Source: Gaiellasilicea sp037720595
GTDB lineage: Bacteria > Actinomycetota > Thermoleophilia > Gaiellales > Gaiellaceae
NCBI GenBank assembly: GCA_037720595.1
Contig: JBBJLW010000018.1
Span: forward strand, 1-64,000
DNA length: 64,000 bases
Direction of reading: 5' to 3'
The notes beneath the pieces are model-generated. The model saw only the letters and a list, made by a program, of their open reading frames with translations. It did not search any database and was not told where the DNA came from. Below, one piece after another: positions 51,191 through 58,917 of this stretch. The translations under genes and the position numbers were made by a program. Position 1 is the first letter of the stretch. Every line of letters starts with the position of its first letter.

Positions 51191-51498
51191 CGGTCAAGCT
51201 CCTCGATCGCGACGTCGACGCCGTCCACCTCGAGCCCGGTCGAGGCCCGCAGCGCGTCCGTGACCGATTGTTGGACTGCAACACCGAGATCGGGCAACAC
51301 CATGCCGTACCGCGCAACTAGCTCGACCGTTACGTGCGCGCTGGCGTCCTTCACGGTCACGTCGAGGCCACGCCGTGGCCGGCGGACGCGCGCCCCGCCC
51401 ACGAGCTCCGCGGCGGCGACGACCAGCCCGGCGAGCGCCTCGCCGGAGATCCTGATCGAGCCGCCGGCACCGCCGATCGTGTGCCCGTCGTGCCTCAT
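51187..51498 (-). CDS. Asp23/Gls24-family envelope stress protein
   Basis: 103 residues. SIRISGEALAGLVVAAAELV, VTVELVARYGMVLPDLGVAV and STGLEVDGVDVAIEELD fit the Asp23 alkaline-shock fold. These proteins associate with the membrane under stress in Gram-positive bacteria. ATG 51498 overlaps the accC stop by 4 bases. Stop overlaps repeat-borne GTG 51190. Confidence 0.85.
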   Translation of the reverse strand: MRHDGHTIGGAGGSIRISGEALAGLVVAAAELVGGARVRRPRRGLDVTVKDASAHVTVELVARYGMVLPDLGVAVQQSVTDALRASTGLEVDGVDVAIEELDR

Positions 51499-52853
51499 AG
51501 CGGTGAGAGCGCGGGCAGGTGCTCCTCCACGTCCGCGAGGAAACTGGTCGAGTAGTCGCCACTCCGAAACTCGGGCGAGCGCAGGACGTCGAGCGCGAGC
51601 GCGCGAGTCGTCGGGATCCCCTCCAGCTCGAGCTCCTCGAGCGCCCGGATCCCGCGGGCGATCGCGGCGTCGCGATCCTCGGCCCAGACGATCAGCTTCG
51701 CGATCAGCGAGTCGTAGTACGGTGAGATCGCAGAGCCCTCCTCGAGGAACGTGTCGATCCGCACCCCTGGCCCGAGCGGCGGTCGGAAGCGGGTGATCCG
51801 CCCCGGCGCCGGCGCAAAATCGCGCGACGGATCCTCGGCGTTCAGGCGGAACTCGAGCGCGTGTCCGCGACGGGGCGCACGCCCGGTCGCCGAGAGCGGC
51901 TCTCCCGACGCAATCCGGAGCTGCTCGCGCACGATGTCGATTCCGGTGATGAGCTCGCTGACGGGGTGCTCGACCTGAAGGCGCGCATTCAGCTCGATGA
52001 AGTGGAAGGCGCCGTCCGGGCCGAGCAGGAACTCGAACGTGCCGGCGTTCTCGTAGCCGATCGCGCGGCAGGCCCGCTCGGCCGCGGCTTCCATCTCCTC
52101 GCGGCGCTCAGGATCCAGCGCGGGTGAGGGCGACTCCTCAATCAGCTTCTGGTGGCGCCGCTGCACCGAGCATTCGCGCTCGCCCAGCGTGAGGACTCCG
52201 CCCTGCCGGTCGCAGAGCACCTGGATCTCGACGTGCCGGGCCGGGTCGATCGCCTTCTCGACGTAGAGCGAGCCTTCACCGAAGGCAGCCTCGGCCTCGA
52301 GCCGCGCGGTGGAGTAGGCGGCTTCGAGCTCGTCGGCCGCGCGGACGAGCCGCATGCCCTTGCCGCCGCCGCCTGCAGTCGCCTTCAGCAGCACCGGAAA
52401 GCCGAGCTCCTCGGCCGCCGCGCCGGCCTCGGCGAGCGTCGCTGCGCCTTGCGTACCGGGAACGAGCGGCACGCGTGCGGCACGCATCTCCTCTTTCGCA
52501 CGGGCCTTGTCGCCCATCCGCTCCATCACCTCGGCGGTCGGCCCGACGAAGACGAGCTCGTTGTCGGCGCACGCGCGCACGAAATCGGGGTTCTCCGAGA
52601 GGAAGCCGTAGCCCGGGTGGATCGCCTCGCAGCCGGTCGTCTCGGCCGCCGCAATCACGGCCTGGATGCTGAGGTAGCTATGCGCAGCCGCCGGCGGGCC
52701 GATCCTGACCGCCTGGTCGGCGAGGCGGACGTGGAGCGAGTCCGCGTCGGCGGTCGAGTAGATCGCTACCGCCTCGACGTCGAGCTCGTGCAGCGCCCGG
52801 ATGACGCGCACGGCGATCTCGCCGCGGTTTGCCACGAGGACCCGTTCGAACAT
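51495..52853 (-). CDS. accC: Biotin carboxylase (acetyl-CoA carboxylase subunit)
   Basis: 452 residues. VLVANRGEIAVRVIRALHEL, GYGFLSENPDFVRACADNEL, KATAGGGGKGMRLV (ATP-grasp glycine loop) and ECSVQRRHQKLIEESPSPAL carry the active sites. FIELNARLQVEHPVSELITG follows. It carboxylates the biotin of a carrier protein with ATP and bicarbonate. The carrier is encoded directly upstream. Confidence 0.95.
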   Translation of the reverse strand: MFERVLVANRGEIAVRVIRALHELDVEAVAIYSTADADSLHVRLADQAVRIGPPAAAHSYLSIQAVIAAAETTGCEAIHPGYGFLSENPDFVRACADNELVFVGPTAEVMERMGDKARAKEEMRAARVPLVPGTQGAATLAEAGAAAEELGFPVLLKATAGGGGKGMRLVRAADELEAAYSTARLEAEAAFGEGSLYVEKAIDPARHVEIQVLCDRQGGVLTLGERECSVQRRHQKLIEESPSPALDPERREEMEAAAERACRAIGYENAGTFEFLLGPDGAFHFIELNARLQVEHPVSELITGIDIVREQLRIASGEPLSATGRAPRRGHALEFRLNAEDPSRDFAPAPGRITRFRPPLGPGVRIDTFLEEGSAISPYYDSLIAKLIVWAEDRDAAIARGIRALEELELEGIPTTRALALDVLRSPEFRSGDYSTSFLADVEEHLPALSPL

Positions 52854-54652
52854 CAGAGAACCGGTAGCGCGGCGATCGGCTCGAGCTCGAAGAGGAGCTG
52901 TCCGAACTCGACGGGCTGGCCGTTCTCGACATGGATCGCGGTCACGCGGCCGCCACTCTCCGCTTTCAGCTCGTTGAAGAGCTTCATCGCCTCGAGCAGA
53001 CAGAGGACCTGCCCGGTAGCGACGACGTCGCCTACCTCGACGAACGGTGGCGAGCCGGGTTCGGGCGAGCGGTAGAAGACGCCGACCATTGGCGATTCGA
53101 CGCGCGATACCCAGAGCTCGGCCGCGGAAACGATCGGAAGCTCGCCGGGCTCCTCCTCGGCGAGCGGCGCGACGAGCTGCAACGGCGCCGGCGCGTCGGC
53201 CCGGCGCACCGAGACCCGCATCCCGTCGTCCTCGATCTCGACCTCGGCAACGCCGCTCTCCTGCACGATCCGGACGAGCTCGCGGATCCGCTCGGCCCGC
53301 GTCTGGTCGACGCCGGCCGCCAGCGAATCGTCGCGCGAGTGGCGAGCGCGGATCGAATGGAGCAACGCCTCGGCCTCGTCGCCGAAGAGAGCGATCAGGA
53401 CGAGCTCCTCCTCGCTCGCGGCAAGGCCCTCGGCTTCCGCGCGGACGTCCTCGGCGCTCGGCGGATCCTCGTCGAGCGGCAGCCCGTCCGAGAGGAGCGC
53501 CACCGCGCGGGCGACCGTCGGGTCGATCTCGCTCGGCGTCTTGCCGTACCGCCCCTGGACGAGCGAGCGGAACTCGTCGACGACGGTTCCGTAGCGGCGT
53601 GCCGAGAGGACGTGGATCAGCGCCTGCGAGGCGAGGATCTGTCCAATCGGAGCCGCGAGCGGCGGCCAGCCGGCCTCGCGGCGGATCAGCGTCAGCTCGT
53701 CCAGCACCTCGAGCAGACGGTCGTCGGCAGCGTGGGAGCGGAGCTGTCCGTCGAGCGCGGCGACGAGCCCGGCCGGGAGGTCGTACTCTGCCGCGCGAAC
53801 GGCGAGGCGCGGCACGAGCGGTGCGATCGGGGCATCCTCAAGGTGCTCGTCGACGAGATCCGAGGCCCCCCAGAGCTTGCCCACATCGACACCCGTGTCC
53901 ATCCCCCTTCCGGCGAGCGCCGAGGCGAGCGACTCGCCGGCGACCCGGTGTAGCGAGAGCGCGAGCGGATAGAGCGCGCACGCGATCAGATCGGCGCCGG
54001 CGCGCGCCGCTTCGAGCGAGTCGGCGAGTCCGGTGCCGGCGGCTCCCTGACAGTAGAAGCCCACGGGCAATCCGGAGGCATCGGCGATCTGAGCGACGAG
54101 CTCGCCGCTCTGGTGCGGCTCGAGTCCCCCGGTGGGATCGTGGATCAGAGCCCGGTTCGCGCCGAGCTCGCCCAGCTCCTTTGCCTGCTCGACCAAAGCG
54201 TCGCCGGCCCCCGTCTGGCCCGGGCTGTAGACGAGGCCCGCATGGAATTCCTTGCCGGCGCCGACAATCGCCTCGCCCGCCTCGCGCAGGTTGGAGACAT
54301 CGTTGAGCGGATCGTGAAGACGGAAGACGTCGATCCCGTTCTCCGCCGCCGAGGCGACGAAGCGACGGACGAAGTCGGCCCCGACGGGACGCGACCCGAC
54401 GAGGAAACGCCCGCGGAGCGCGAGCCCGAGCGGCGTCGTCGTCCGCGATTTCAGCGCTCGGATCCGCTCCCACGGGCTCTCCACTCCGCGTCGCACCGCC
54501 GAGTCGAAAACGCCACCGCCTGAGACCTCGAGGCACGCGAACCCGGCCGTGTCGAGCACCTCGGCGAGCGCGAGCAGATCGGCGGTCGGCATCCTCCCCG
54601 CAAGCGGCTCCTGCGAGAGCAGGCGGATGGTGGTGTCGACGAGGCGCGGCAC
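52853..54652 (-). CDS. Biotin-carrier protein fused to a degenerate carboxyltransferase domain
   Basis: 599 residues from GTG 54652. Residues 1-280 match the CT domain of transcarboxylase 5S/OadA: LEVSGGGVFDSAVRRG, ENGIDVFRLHDPLND. Residues 300-470 are the PYC/OADA linker. Residues 520-599 are a biotinyl domain with EAMKLFNEL, Lys 557. The four metal-site residues of transcarboxylase 5S are replaced: Asp by Leu 11 (DTTIRLLSQ), Lys by His 171 (ALIHDPTGG), and HCH by YCQ (200-202). The domain may be a scaffold. TGATG links it to accC. A TAGGGT box is 7 bases before the GTG. Confidence 0.85.
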   Translation of the reverse strand: MPRLVDTTIRLLSQEPLAGRMPTADLLALAEVLDTAGFACLEVSGGGVFDSAVRRGVESPWERIRALKSRTTTPLGLALRGRFLVGSRPVGADFVRRFVASAAENGIDVFRLHDPLNDVSNLREAGEAIVGAGKEFHAGLVYSPGQTGAGDALVEQAKELGELGANRALIHDPTGGLEPHQSGELVAQIADASGLPVGFYCQGAAGTGLADSLEAARAGADLIACALYPLALSLHRVAGESLASALAGRGMDTGVDVGKLWGASDLVDEHLEDAPIAPLVPRLAVRAAEYDLPAGLVAALDGQLRSHAADDRLLEVLDELTLIRREAGWPPLAAPIGQILASQALIHVLSARRYGTVVDEFRSLVQGRYGKTPSEIDPTVARAVALLSDGLPLDEDPPSAEDVRAEAEGLAASEEELVLIALFGDEAEALLHSIRARHSRDDSLAAGVDQTRAERIRELVRIVQESGVAEVEIEDDGMRVSVRRADAPAPLQLVAPLAEEEPGELPIVSAAELWVSRVESPMVGVFYRSPEPGSPPFVEVGDVVATGQVLCLLEAMKLFNELKAESGGRVTAIHVENGQPVEFGQLLFELEPIAALPVL

Positions 54653-54659
54653 GTGGTAG

Positions 54660-54665
54660 ACCCTA
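54660..54665 (-). promoter_or_regulatory. TAGGGT box before the biotin-carrier fusion
   Basis: TANNNT element 7 bases before GTG 54652; the only clear promoter of the ensuing accC-Asp23-nusB-xseB run. Confidence 0.45.
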
Positions 54666-54669
54666 GCGA

Positions 54670-54870
54670 GTGAGGGAAGCGGTCGAAGCCGCCGTCGCGG
54701 TCGCTCGCGGACTCGGCCTGAAGGTGGAGGAACCACGCGTCCTCCGGGATCTGACGAACGTGCTCGTCCACCTTGTTCCCACGCCTGTGGTCGCTCGCGT
54801 GCCCGTTACGTTCGCCCGGCTGCGATGCCGCTCGTGGGCCGAGCATCGTCACACTCTGGGAGTTCGCTGA
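54670..54870 (+). pseudogene. N-terminal remnant of an aminoglycoside-phosphotransferase-like gene
   Basis: GTG 54670 reads REAVEAAVAVARGLGLKVEE, PRVLRDLTNVLVHLVPTPVV, ARVPVTFARLR, which recalls the N-terminal lobe of APH-like kinases. It then becomes non-homologous and stops. The catalytic lobe is absent. The rest of the 494-base space to the efp stop holds low-complexity sequence and a tandem repeat. Confidence 0.45.
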
Positions 54871-55019
54871 TCCCTGTGCATGCGCGCTTCCTCGCCGCCT
54901 GGACGTGTGCGCTCGCCGGCGATTCGACCGTACGCGCAGGAGCGGATCGAGGGGGTCGAGGGGTTCGAGCTCTAGCGTCGTCTGTGCAGGATTTTATGCT
55001 TCGCGAAACACTATCGGTC

Positions 55020-55101
55020 GCAGAGACGGACGCAGAGACGGTTACAGAGACGGACGCAGAGACGGACGCAGAGACGGTTACAGAGACGGACGCAGAGACG
55101 A
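55020..55101. repeat. 12-base tandem repeat, nearly seven units
   Basis: Units GCAGAGACGGAC, GCAGAGACGGTT and ACAGAGACGGAC alternate in that order twice and a seventh begins, giving a 36-base higher-order period. It lies in the 494-base space between the biotin-carrier start and efp. One frame would encode Glu-Thr-rich peptide, but no gene is supported. Confidence 0.85.
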
Positions 55102-55146
55102 GGGGTCTAATCGGGACAGGTATGCGGTCGAGGCACGCTTGATGCG

Positions 55147-55713
55147 TCAGGCGCGGCTGATGTAGCGGCCTTCGCGGGGGTCGACCTTGATCCGGTCGCC
55201 CCGGTTCACGAAGAGCGGTACGTGGACGACGGCGCCCGTCTCGAGCGTCGCCGGCTTCGTCACGTTGGAGACGGTGTCGCCCTTGACTCCCGGCTCGGTC
55301 TCGGTGACCGCGAGCTCGATCGACGACGGCAGTTGGATCCCGCTCGGCTTCCCGCCGACGAAAAGGAGCTGCACCGGCGTCGACGGCTGCATGTACGGCA
55401 GCTCGGCCTCGAGCGAGGCATGCGGCATCGACATCTGCTCGTAGGTCGTCTCGTCCATGAAGACGACCTCGTCGCCCGAGTCGTAGAGGTATTGCATGTT
55501 CTTCGTCTCGGTGAAAACCCGCGCGAACTTCTCGCCCGCGCGAAAGGTCTTGTCGACGACCGAGCCGGAGTCAATGCTCCGCACCTTCGTGCGGACGAAG
55601 GCGCCACCTTTACCCGGCTTCACGTGCTGGAACTCGAGGATCCGCCAGACCGAGCCCTCGATCTCGACGTGCATGCCGTTCTTGAACTCGTTCGTGGAGA
55701 CGACGTCGGCCAT
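55147..55713 (-). CDS. efp: Translation elongation factor P
   Basis: 188 residues from ATG 55713 (MADVVSTNEFKNGMHVEIEG). FQHVKPGKGGAFVRTKVR holds the modified-Lys loop. The OB domains follow, with EVVFMDETTYEQMSMP and TVSNVTKPATLETGAVVHVP, then FVNRGDRIKVDPREGRYISR. EF-P rescues ribosomes on proline runs. A TAGACT box is 11 bases before the start. A MITE-like element separates it from pepP. Confidence 0.96.
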   Translation of the reverse strand: MADVVSTNEFKNGMHVEIEGSVWRILEFQHVKPGKGGAFVRTKVRSIDSGSVVDKTFRAGEKFARVFTETKNMQYLYDSGDEVVFMDETTYEQMSMPHASLEAELPYMQPSTPVQLLFVGGKPSGIQLPSSIELAVTETEPGVKGDTVSNVTKPATLETGAVVHVPLFVNRGDRIKVDPREGRYISRA

Positions 55714-55724
55714 GAGCGCGCGCC

Positions 55725-55730
55725 AGTCTA
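55725..55730 (-). promoter_or_regulatory. TAGACT box before efp
   Basis: TANNNT element 11 bases before ATG 55713, at the very edge of the MITE-like element. Confidence 0.35.
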
Positions 55731-55892
55731 GAGCCTCTAACACAATGACGCCTCGTCGACGGGGTGCGATGTGTGGCGCGAGGCAAGGCCGCAAGGAGCA
55801 CGCATATGAGACATATGGGTGCGACTGAGGACGCCGCATCGTGCCGCCCAGCGCGCACCGGCGGCACAGGGCTTTGTTGTCTTAGAGGCTGT
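55730..55892. mobile_element. MITE-like element between efp and pepP, 163 bases
   Basis: Imperfect terminal inverted repeats: 55730-55752 starts AGAGCCTCTAACACAA; the complement of 55870-55892 starts ACAGCCTCTAAGACAA. About 18 of 23 bases match. There is no coding frame inside. The interior has CATATG-AGA-CATATG (55803-55817). It touches the pepP stop codon on the right, and the left end is next to the efp box. No clear target duplication is seen. Confidence 0.6.
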
Positions 55893-57001
55893 TAGCTGAC
55901 GGTGACGAGCTTCTTGCCGGCCTGGGTCAGCCGCTCGCGGCCGTCGTCCGTGATCAGCACCATGTCCTCGATCCGCACGCCGGCGAGGTCCGGGAGGTAG
56001 ATCCCGGGCTCGCAGCTCAGCACGTTGCCGGCCTCGAGCGAGTCGGTCGACTCGGGCCTCGCGGTCGGCGCCTCGTGCACCTCGAGCCCGATCCCGTGTC
56101 CGAGGCCGTGCCCGAACTCCTCGCCCCAGCCGGCTGCGGCGATAACTTCACGCGCTGCGGTATCGGCGTCGCGTCCGCTCGCGCCCGGTTCCATCGCCTC
56201 CAGCCCCGCGAGCTGTGCCTCGAGGCAGACCGCGTACGCGCGCGCGAGTTCGTCCGGGAGATCCCCGGTGGCGAAGGTTCGCGTGCAGTCGGAGGCATAG
56301 CCGTCGACGCGGCAACCGGCATCGACGATCACGAGCGTGTTTGCGGGCACCTTCACGTCGCGGTTGTCGGAGTGCGGGCTTGCGCCGTTGTCGGCAGCCG
56401 CGACCATCGTGTCGAAGGAGAGCTCGGAGGAGCCGTGCTCGTTGAAGAGCTCGCGCACCCGCCACGCGAGCTCGAACTCGGTGCGGCCGACGAAGCGCTC
56501 CTCGGCGAGAGCGCCGAAGACGTCGTCCGAGATCGCCGCGGCCTGCTTCAGGCTCTCGAGCTCTGCCGCCTCTTTGATCGCGCGTAGGCGCTCGACGAGC
56601 CCGGAGGTCGGCTTCGCATCGACGCCGCCGCCCGTCAGCGTCTCGAGCGACGCCACGCTGAGGACGTGCGGTTCGATTCCGATCGTCCGTCCCGCGAGTC
56701 GTGTCGCCAGATCGCCGATCAAAGCGCGCGCCGTCTCCTCGAAGCGAACCCCCTCCAGCGTCCGCGCCTTCTTCGCGTAGCGAAAGTCGGTGAAGAGGAT
56801 CGCCTCGCCGTCCGGATCGACGAGCAGAGCGGCGTTCGAGCTCGCAAGCCCGGTCAGGTAGCGGACGTTGACGCCACTCGTCACGAGCAACGGCACCTCG
56901 AGCAGCGCTGCGAGCCGCTCGATCCGGCTGATCCCCGCTCCGGTGCCAGCAGAGCCGGCACCTCCGCTCATGGGCGGCTCCGTCGAGCCTACGCCGCTCA
57001 C
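55892..57001 (-). CDS. pepP: Xaa-Pro aminopeptidase (M24) with a repeat-derived N-terminus
   Basis: 369 residues. The M24 core has FDTMVAAADNGASPHSDNRD, LVIVDAGCRVDGYASDCTRT with two metal Asp, FGHGLGHGIGLEVHEAP with His, and SCEPGIYLPDLAGVRIEDMV with Glu. The first 25 residues, SGVGSTEPPMSGGAGSAGTG, are from the three-hairpin repeat and precede the usual start near ISRIERLAALL. GTG 57001 overlaps aroQ stop (GTGA). It releases N-terminal residues next to proline. Confidence 0.9.
   Translation of the reverse strand: MSGVGSTEPPMSGGAGSAGTGAGISRIERLAALLEVPLLVTSGVNVRYLTGLASSNAALLVDPDGEAILFTDFRYAKKARTLEGVRFEETARALIGDLATRLAGRTIGIEPHVLSVASLETLTGGGVDAKPTSGLVERLRAIKEAAELESLKQAAAISDDVFGALAEERFVGRTEFELAWRVRELFNEHGSSELSFDTMVAAADNGASPHSDNRDVKVPANTLVIVDAGCRVDGYASDCTRTFATGDLPDELARAYAVCLEAQLAGLEAMEPGASGRDADTAAREVIAAAGWGEEFGHGLGHGIGLEVHEAPTARPESTDSLEAGNVLSCEPGIYLPDLAGVRIEDMVLITDDGRERLTQAGKKLVTVS
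56932..57001 (-). repeat. Three-hairpin repeat, copy 4 (forms the PepP start)
   Basis: GGCTC-GACG-GAGCC, CCGC-CCATGA-GCGG and GGTGCC-GGC-TCT-GCT-GGCACC. The end reads GGGGATCA where tandem copies have GGGGATGA, so the ATGA is lost and the frame runs on into pepP. Confidence 0.82.
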
Positions 57002-57474
57002 TGGGTCTTCTCCGGCCGGGACTCCTCCTGCCGCGCTTCCTCCGCCTTGGCGTTCTCCGCCAGGAAGGCGAGCGCCTCTCGATAACCGTCCGGACCCTTG
57101 CCGTAGATCACTTTCGTGGCGAGATCGGAGACGACCGACTGCCGGCGCCACTCCTCGCGCTCCTTGATGTTCGAGAGATGCACCTCGAGGACGGGGATCG
57201 TGAAGAGCTCGACGGCGTCGCGGATCGCGTAGCTGTAGTGGCTCCACGCGCCGGGGTTGAGGATCACCCCGTCGGCCCAGTCGAGCGCGTCGTGGCACCA
57301 CTCGACGAACTGGCCCTCGTGATTCGTCTGGCGGCAGCGGGTCGTGCATTCGAGCTCCTTCGACCACGCGTAGATGCGGCTCTCGAGCTCGGCCAGGGTC
57401 AGCCCGCCGTAGTGCTCCGGACTGCGCCGGCCGAGCACGTCGAGGTTGACGCCGTTGAGCACTGCCACCCGCAC
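56998..57474 (-). CDS. aroQ: Type II 3-dehydroquinate dehydratase
   Basis: 158 residues. RVAVLNGVNLDVLGRRSPEH, YGGLTLAELESRI has the catalytic Tyr. QTNHEGQFVEWCHDA and LNPGAWSHYSYAIRDAV follow, with EVHLSNIKEREEWRRQSVVS at the end. It makes 3-dehydroshikimate. A non-conserved Glu-rich C-terminal tail is seen. GTG 57474 is 6 bases from TAGAGT. Confidence 0.94.
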   Translation of the reverse strand: MRVAVLNGVNLDVLGRRSPEHYGGLTLAELESRIYAWSKELECTTRCRQTNHEGQFVEWCHDALDWADGVILNPGAWSHYSYAIRDAVELFTIPVLEVHLSNIKEREEWRRQSVVSDLATKVIYGKGPDGYREALAFLAENAKAEEARQEESRPEKTQ

Positions 57475-57480
57475 GCGGCG

Positions 57481-57486
57481 ACTCTA
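57481..57486 (-). promoter_or_regulatory. TAGAGT box before aroQ
   Basis: TANNNT element 6 bases before GTG 57474; TAG doubles as the stop codon of aroKB. Possible internal promoter. Confidence 0.4.
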
Positions 57487-58917
57487 CCCGGCGATCAGAC
57501 CGTCGAGCGCGGCTCTGATCTCTTGCTCGGGAAGCTCGACGCCGAGTCGTGGCTTCCCAGGAGCTTCGAGGAGGACGAGCTTCGGAACGCCGTTCTTGCT
57601 CTTCTTGTCGCGCGCAAGGGCGGCCCAGGCGAGGTCCCGATCGACGCGCACGGGCTCCGGGCGGAGTTGCTCGTCCACGACCTTCGTGTCGAGGCCGGAG
57701 AGCCGCAGCGCCGCGAGCAGACCGAGCGCAACGGCGCGGCCGTGCGGGAGCGCGAAGCCAGCAGCCGCCTCGAGTGCGTGCGCAAACGTGTGTCCGAGGT
57801 TGAGCTGCGCGCGCTCGCCACGATCATGCGGGTCGCGCAGGCAGACGGCCGCCTTGAATGCCGCGCAGCGGCGGACTGCGTCGGCGAGCGGCAGTTCCCA
57901 GAGCAGCACCCCGGCGAGCAGCCCCGTCTTGACCAGCTCCGCGCGGCCGTTCGCGAGCTCCTCCTCCGGCAGCGTGTCCAGGAGCCCAGGGTCGACGATC
58001 GTCCGCACCGGCCAGTGGAAGGCGCCGACGAGGTTCTTGCCACCGGGCAGGTCGATCGCCGTCTTGCCGCCGATCGCCGCGTCCACCTGGCCGACGAGCG
58101 TCGTTGGCACCGCGACCCAGTCGATTCCGCGCAGCCAGGTCGCCGCGGCGAAGCCTGCCGCGTCGGTGGTCGTGCCGCCGCCGAGCGCGAGGAGCGTCCC
58201 CTGCCGGTCGAGGCGGAGATCGCGCCAGAGCTGCTCGAGCGCGGCGACCGACTTGGCCGCCTCTCCTGGCGGCAGCTCGTGCAGGGCACGAACACGGGCG
58301 CCGAGCGCGAGCTGCGCTTCCATCCCGTAGATCCCGGCCACGTGCGCGTCGGCGGCGATCTCGACGGGGCCGTCACCGGGAACGAGCTCGCCGAGGCGCT
58401 CGAGCGCGCCCGCCTCGAAGTGAATTCCTGCTGCAGCGAGCACGAGCCCGTCCAGATCGGTCGCCCGCCCGTCCGCGACCTCGTCGTACAGGGGGCGGCG
58501 CTGCTCGAAGCACCCTCTGAACTCAGACTCGTCCTGAGCGAGAGGCCGGTCGGAACCGCGCACCCGTTCCCAAGCGGTCTCAACGTCGATATCGATAAGC
58601 ACCGTCCACGCGCGCCCCTGCAGCGCGTCACGAACCTGCCGGGTCGTGACCGCGCCGCCGCCGAGGGCGATCACCGCCGGTGCATCGCTCGAGAGGGCGT
58701 CGAGCACGGCCCTGCATTCGCGAATGCGAAATGCCATCTCCCCTCCGTCGCCACCGAAGAGCTGCGGGATCGAAGCGCCCGCGTCGGCCTCGATCTTCCG
58801 GTCGATGTCCACGAACTTCCGTCCTAGCCGGCCCGCGAGCGCGCGACCGAGCGTCGTCTTCCCTGCGCCCATGAATCCCACGAGCGCGACGTGGCGGTCT
58901 AGGGCGTGCGCGGCCAC
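57484..58917 (-). CDS. aroKB: Fused shikimate kinase and 3-dehydroquinate synthase
   Basis: 477 residues from GTG 58917. Residues 1-170: shikimate kinase with VGFMGAGKTTLGRALAGRL, KFVDIDRKIEADAG, and VIALGGGAV. Residues 175-477: dehydroquinate synthase with LLALGGGTTTDAAGFAAATW, VPTTLVGQVDAAIGGKTAID and NLGHTFAHALE. One protein thus does steps two and five of the chorismate pathway. Start overlaps aroC end by 19 bases. Same strand order aroE, aroC, aroKB, aroQ. Confidence 0.94.
   Translation of the reverse strand: MAAHALDRHVALVGFMGAGKTTLGRALAGRLGRKFVDIDRKIEADAGASIPQLFGGDGGEMAFRIRECRAVLDALSSDAPAVIALGGGAVTTRQVRDALQGRAWTVLIDIDVETAWERVRGSDRPLAQDESEFRGCFEQRRPLYDEVADGRATDLDGLVLAAAGIHFEAGALERLGELVPGDGPVEIAADAHVAGIYGMEAQLALGARVRALHELPPGEAAKSVAALEQLWRDLRLDRQGTLLALGGGTTTDAAGFAAATWLRGIDWVAVPTTLVGQVDAAIGGKTAIDLPGGKNLVGAFHWPVRTIVDPGLLDTLPEEELANGRAELVKTGLLAGVLLWELPLADAVRRCAAFKAAVCLRDPHDRGERAQLNLGHTFAHALEAAAGFALPHGRAVALGLLAALRLSGLDTKVVDEQLRPEPVRVDRDLAWAALARDKKSKNGVPKLVLLEAPGKPRLGVELPEQEIRAALDGLIAG

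Noticed and set aside
55020..55101. 12-base repeat as a CRISPR array
   Set aside because: Units are contiguous without spacers and too short.
55684..55693. GAACTCGTTC as a LexA box upstream of efp
   Set aside because: Only two bases separate GAAC and GTTC, and the site is inside the efp coding region.
56672..56690. GGTTCGATTCC as a tRNA T-loop
   Set aside because: It lies within pepP and no acceptor, D or anticodon arms can be folded around it.
57178..58827. 549-codon plus-strand frame opposite aroQ and aroKB
   Set aside because: Composition is Glu/Arg/Leu-rich mirror of the sense genes and no domain is seen; the sense strand carries clear aro enzymes.
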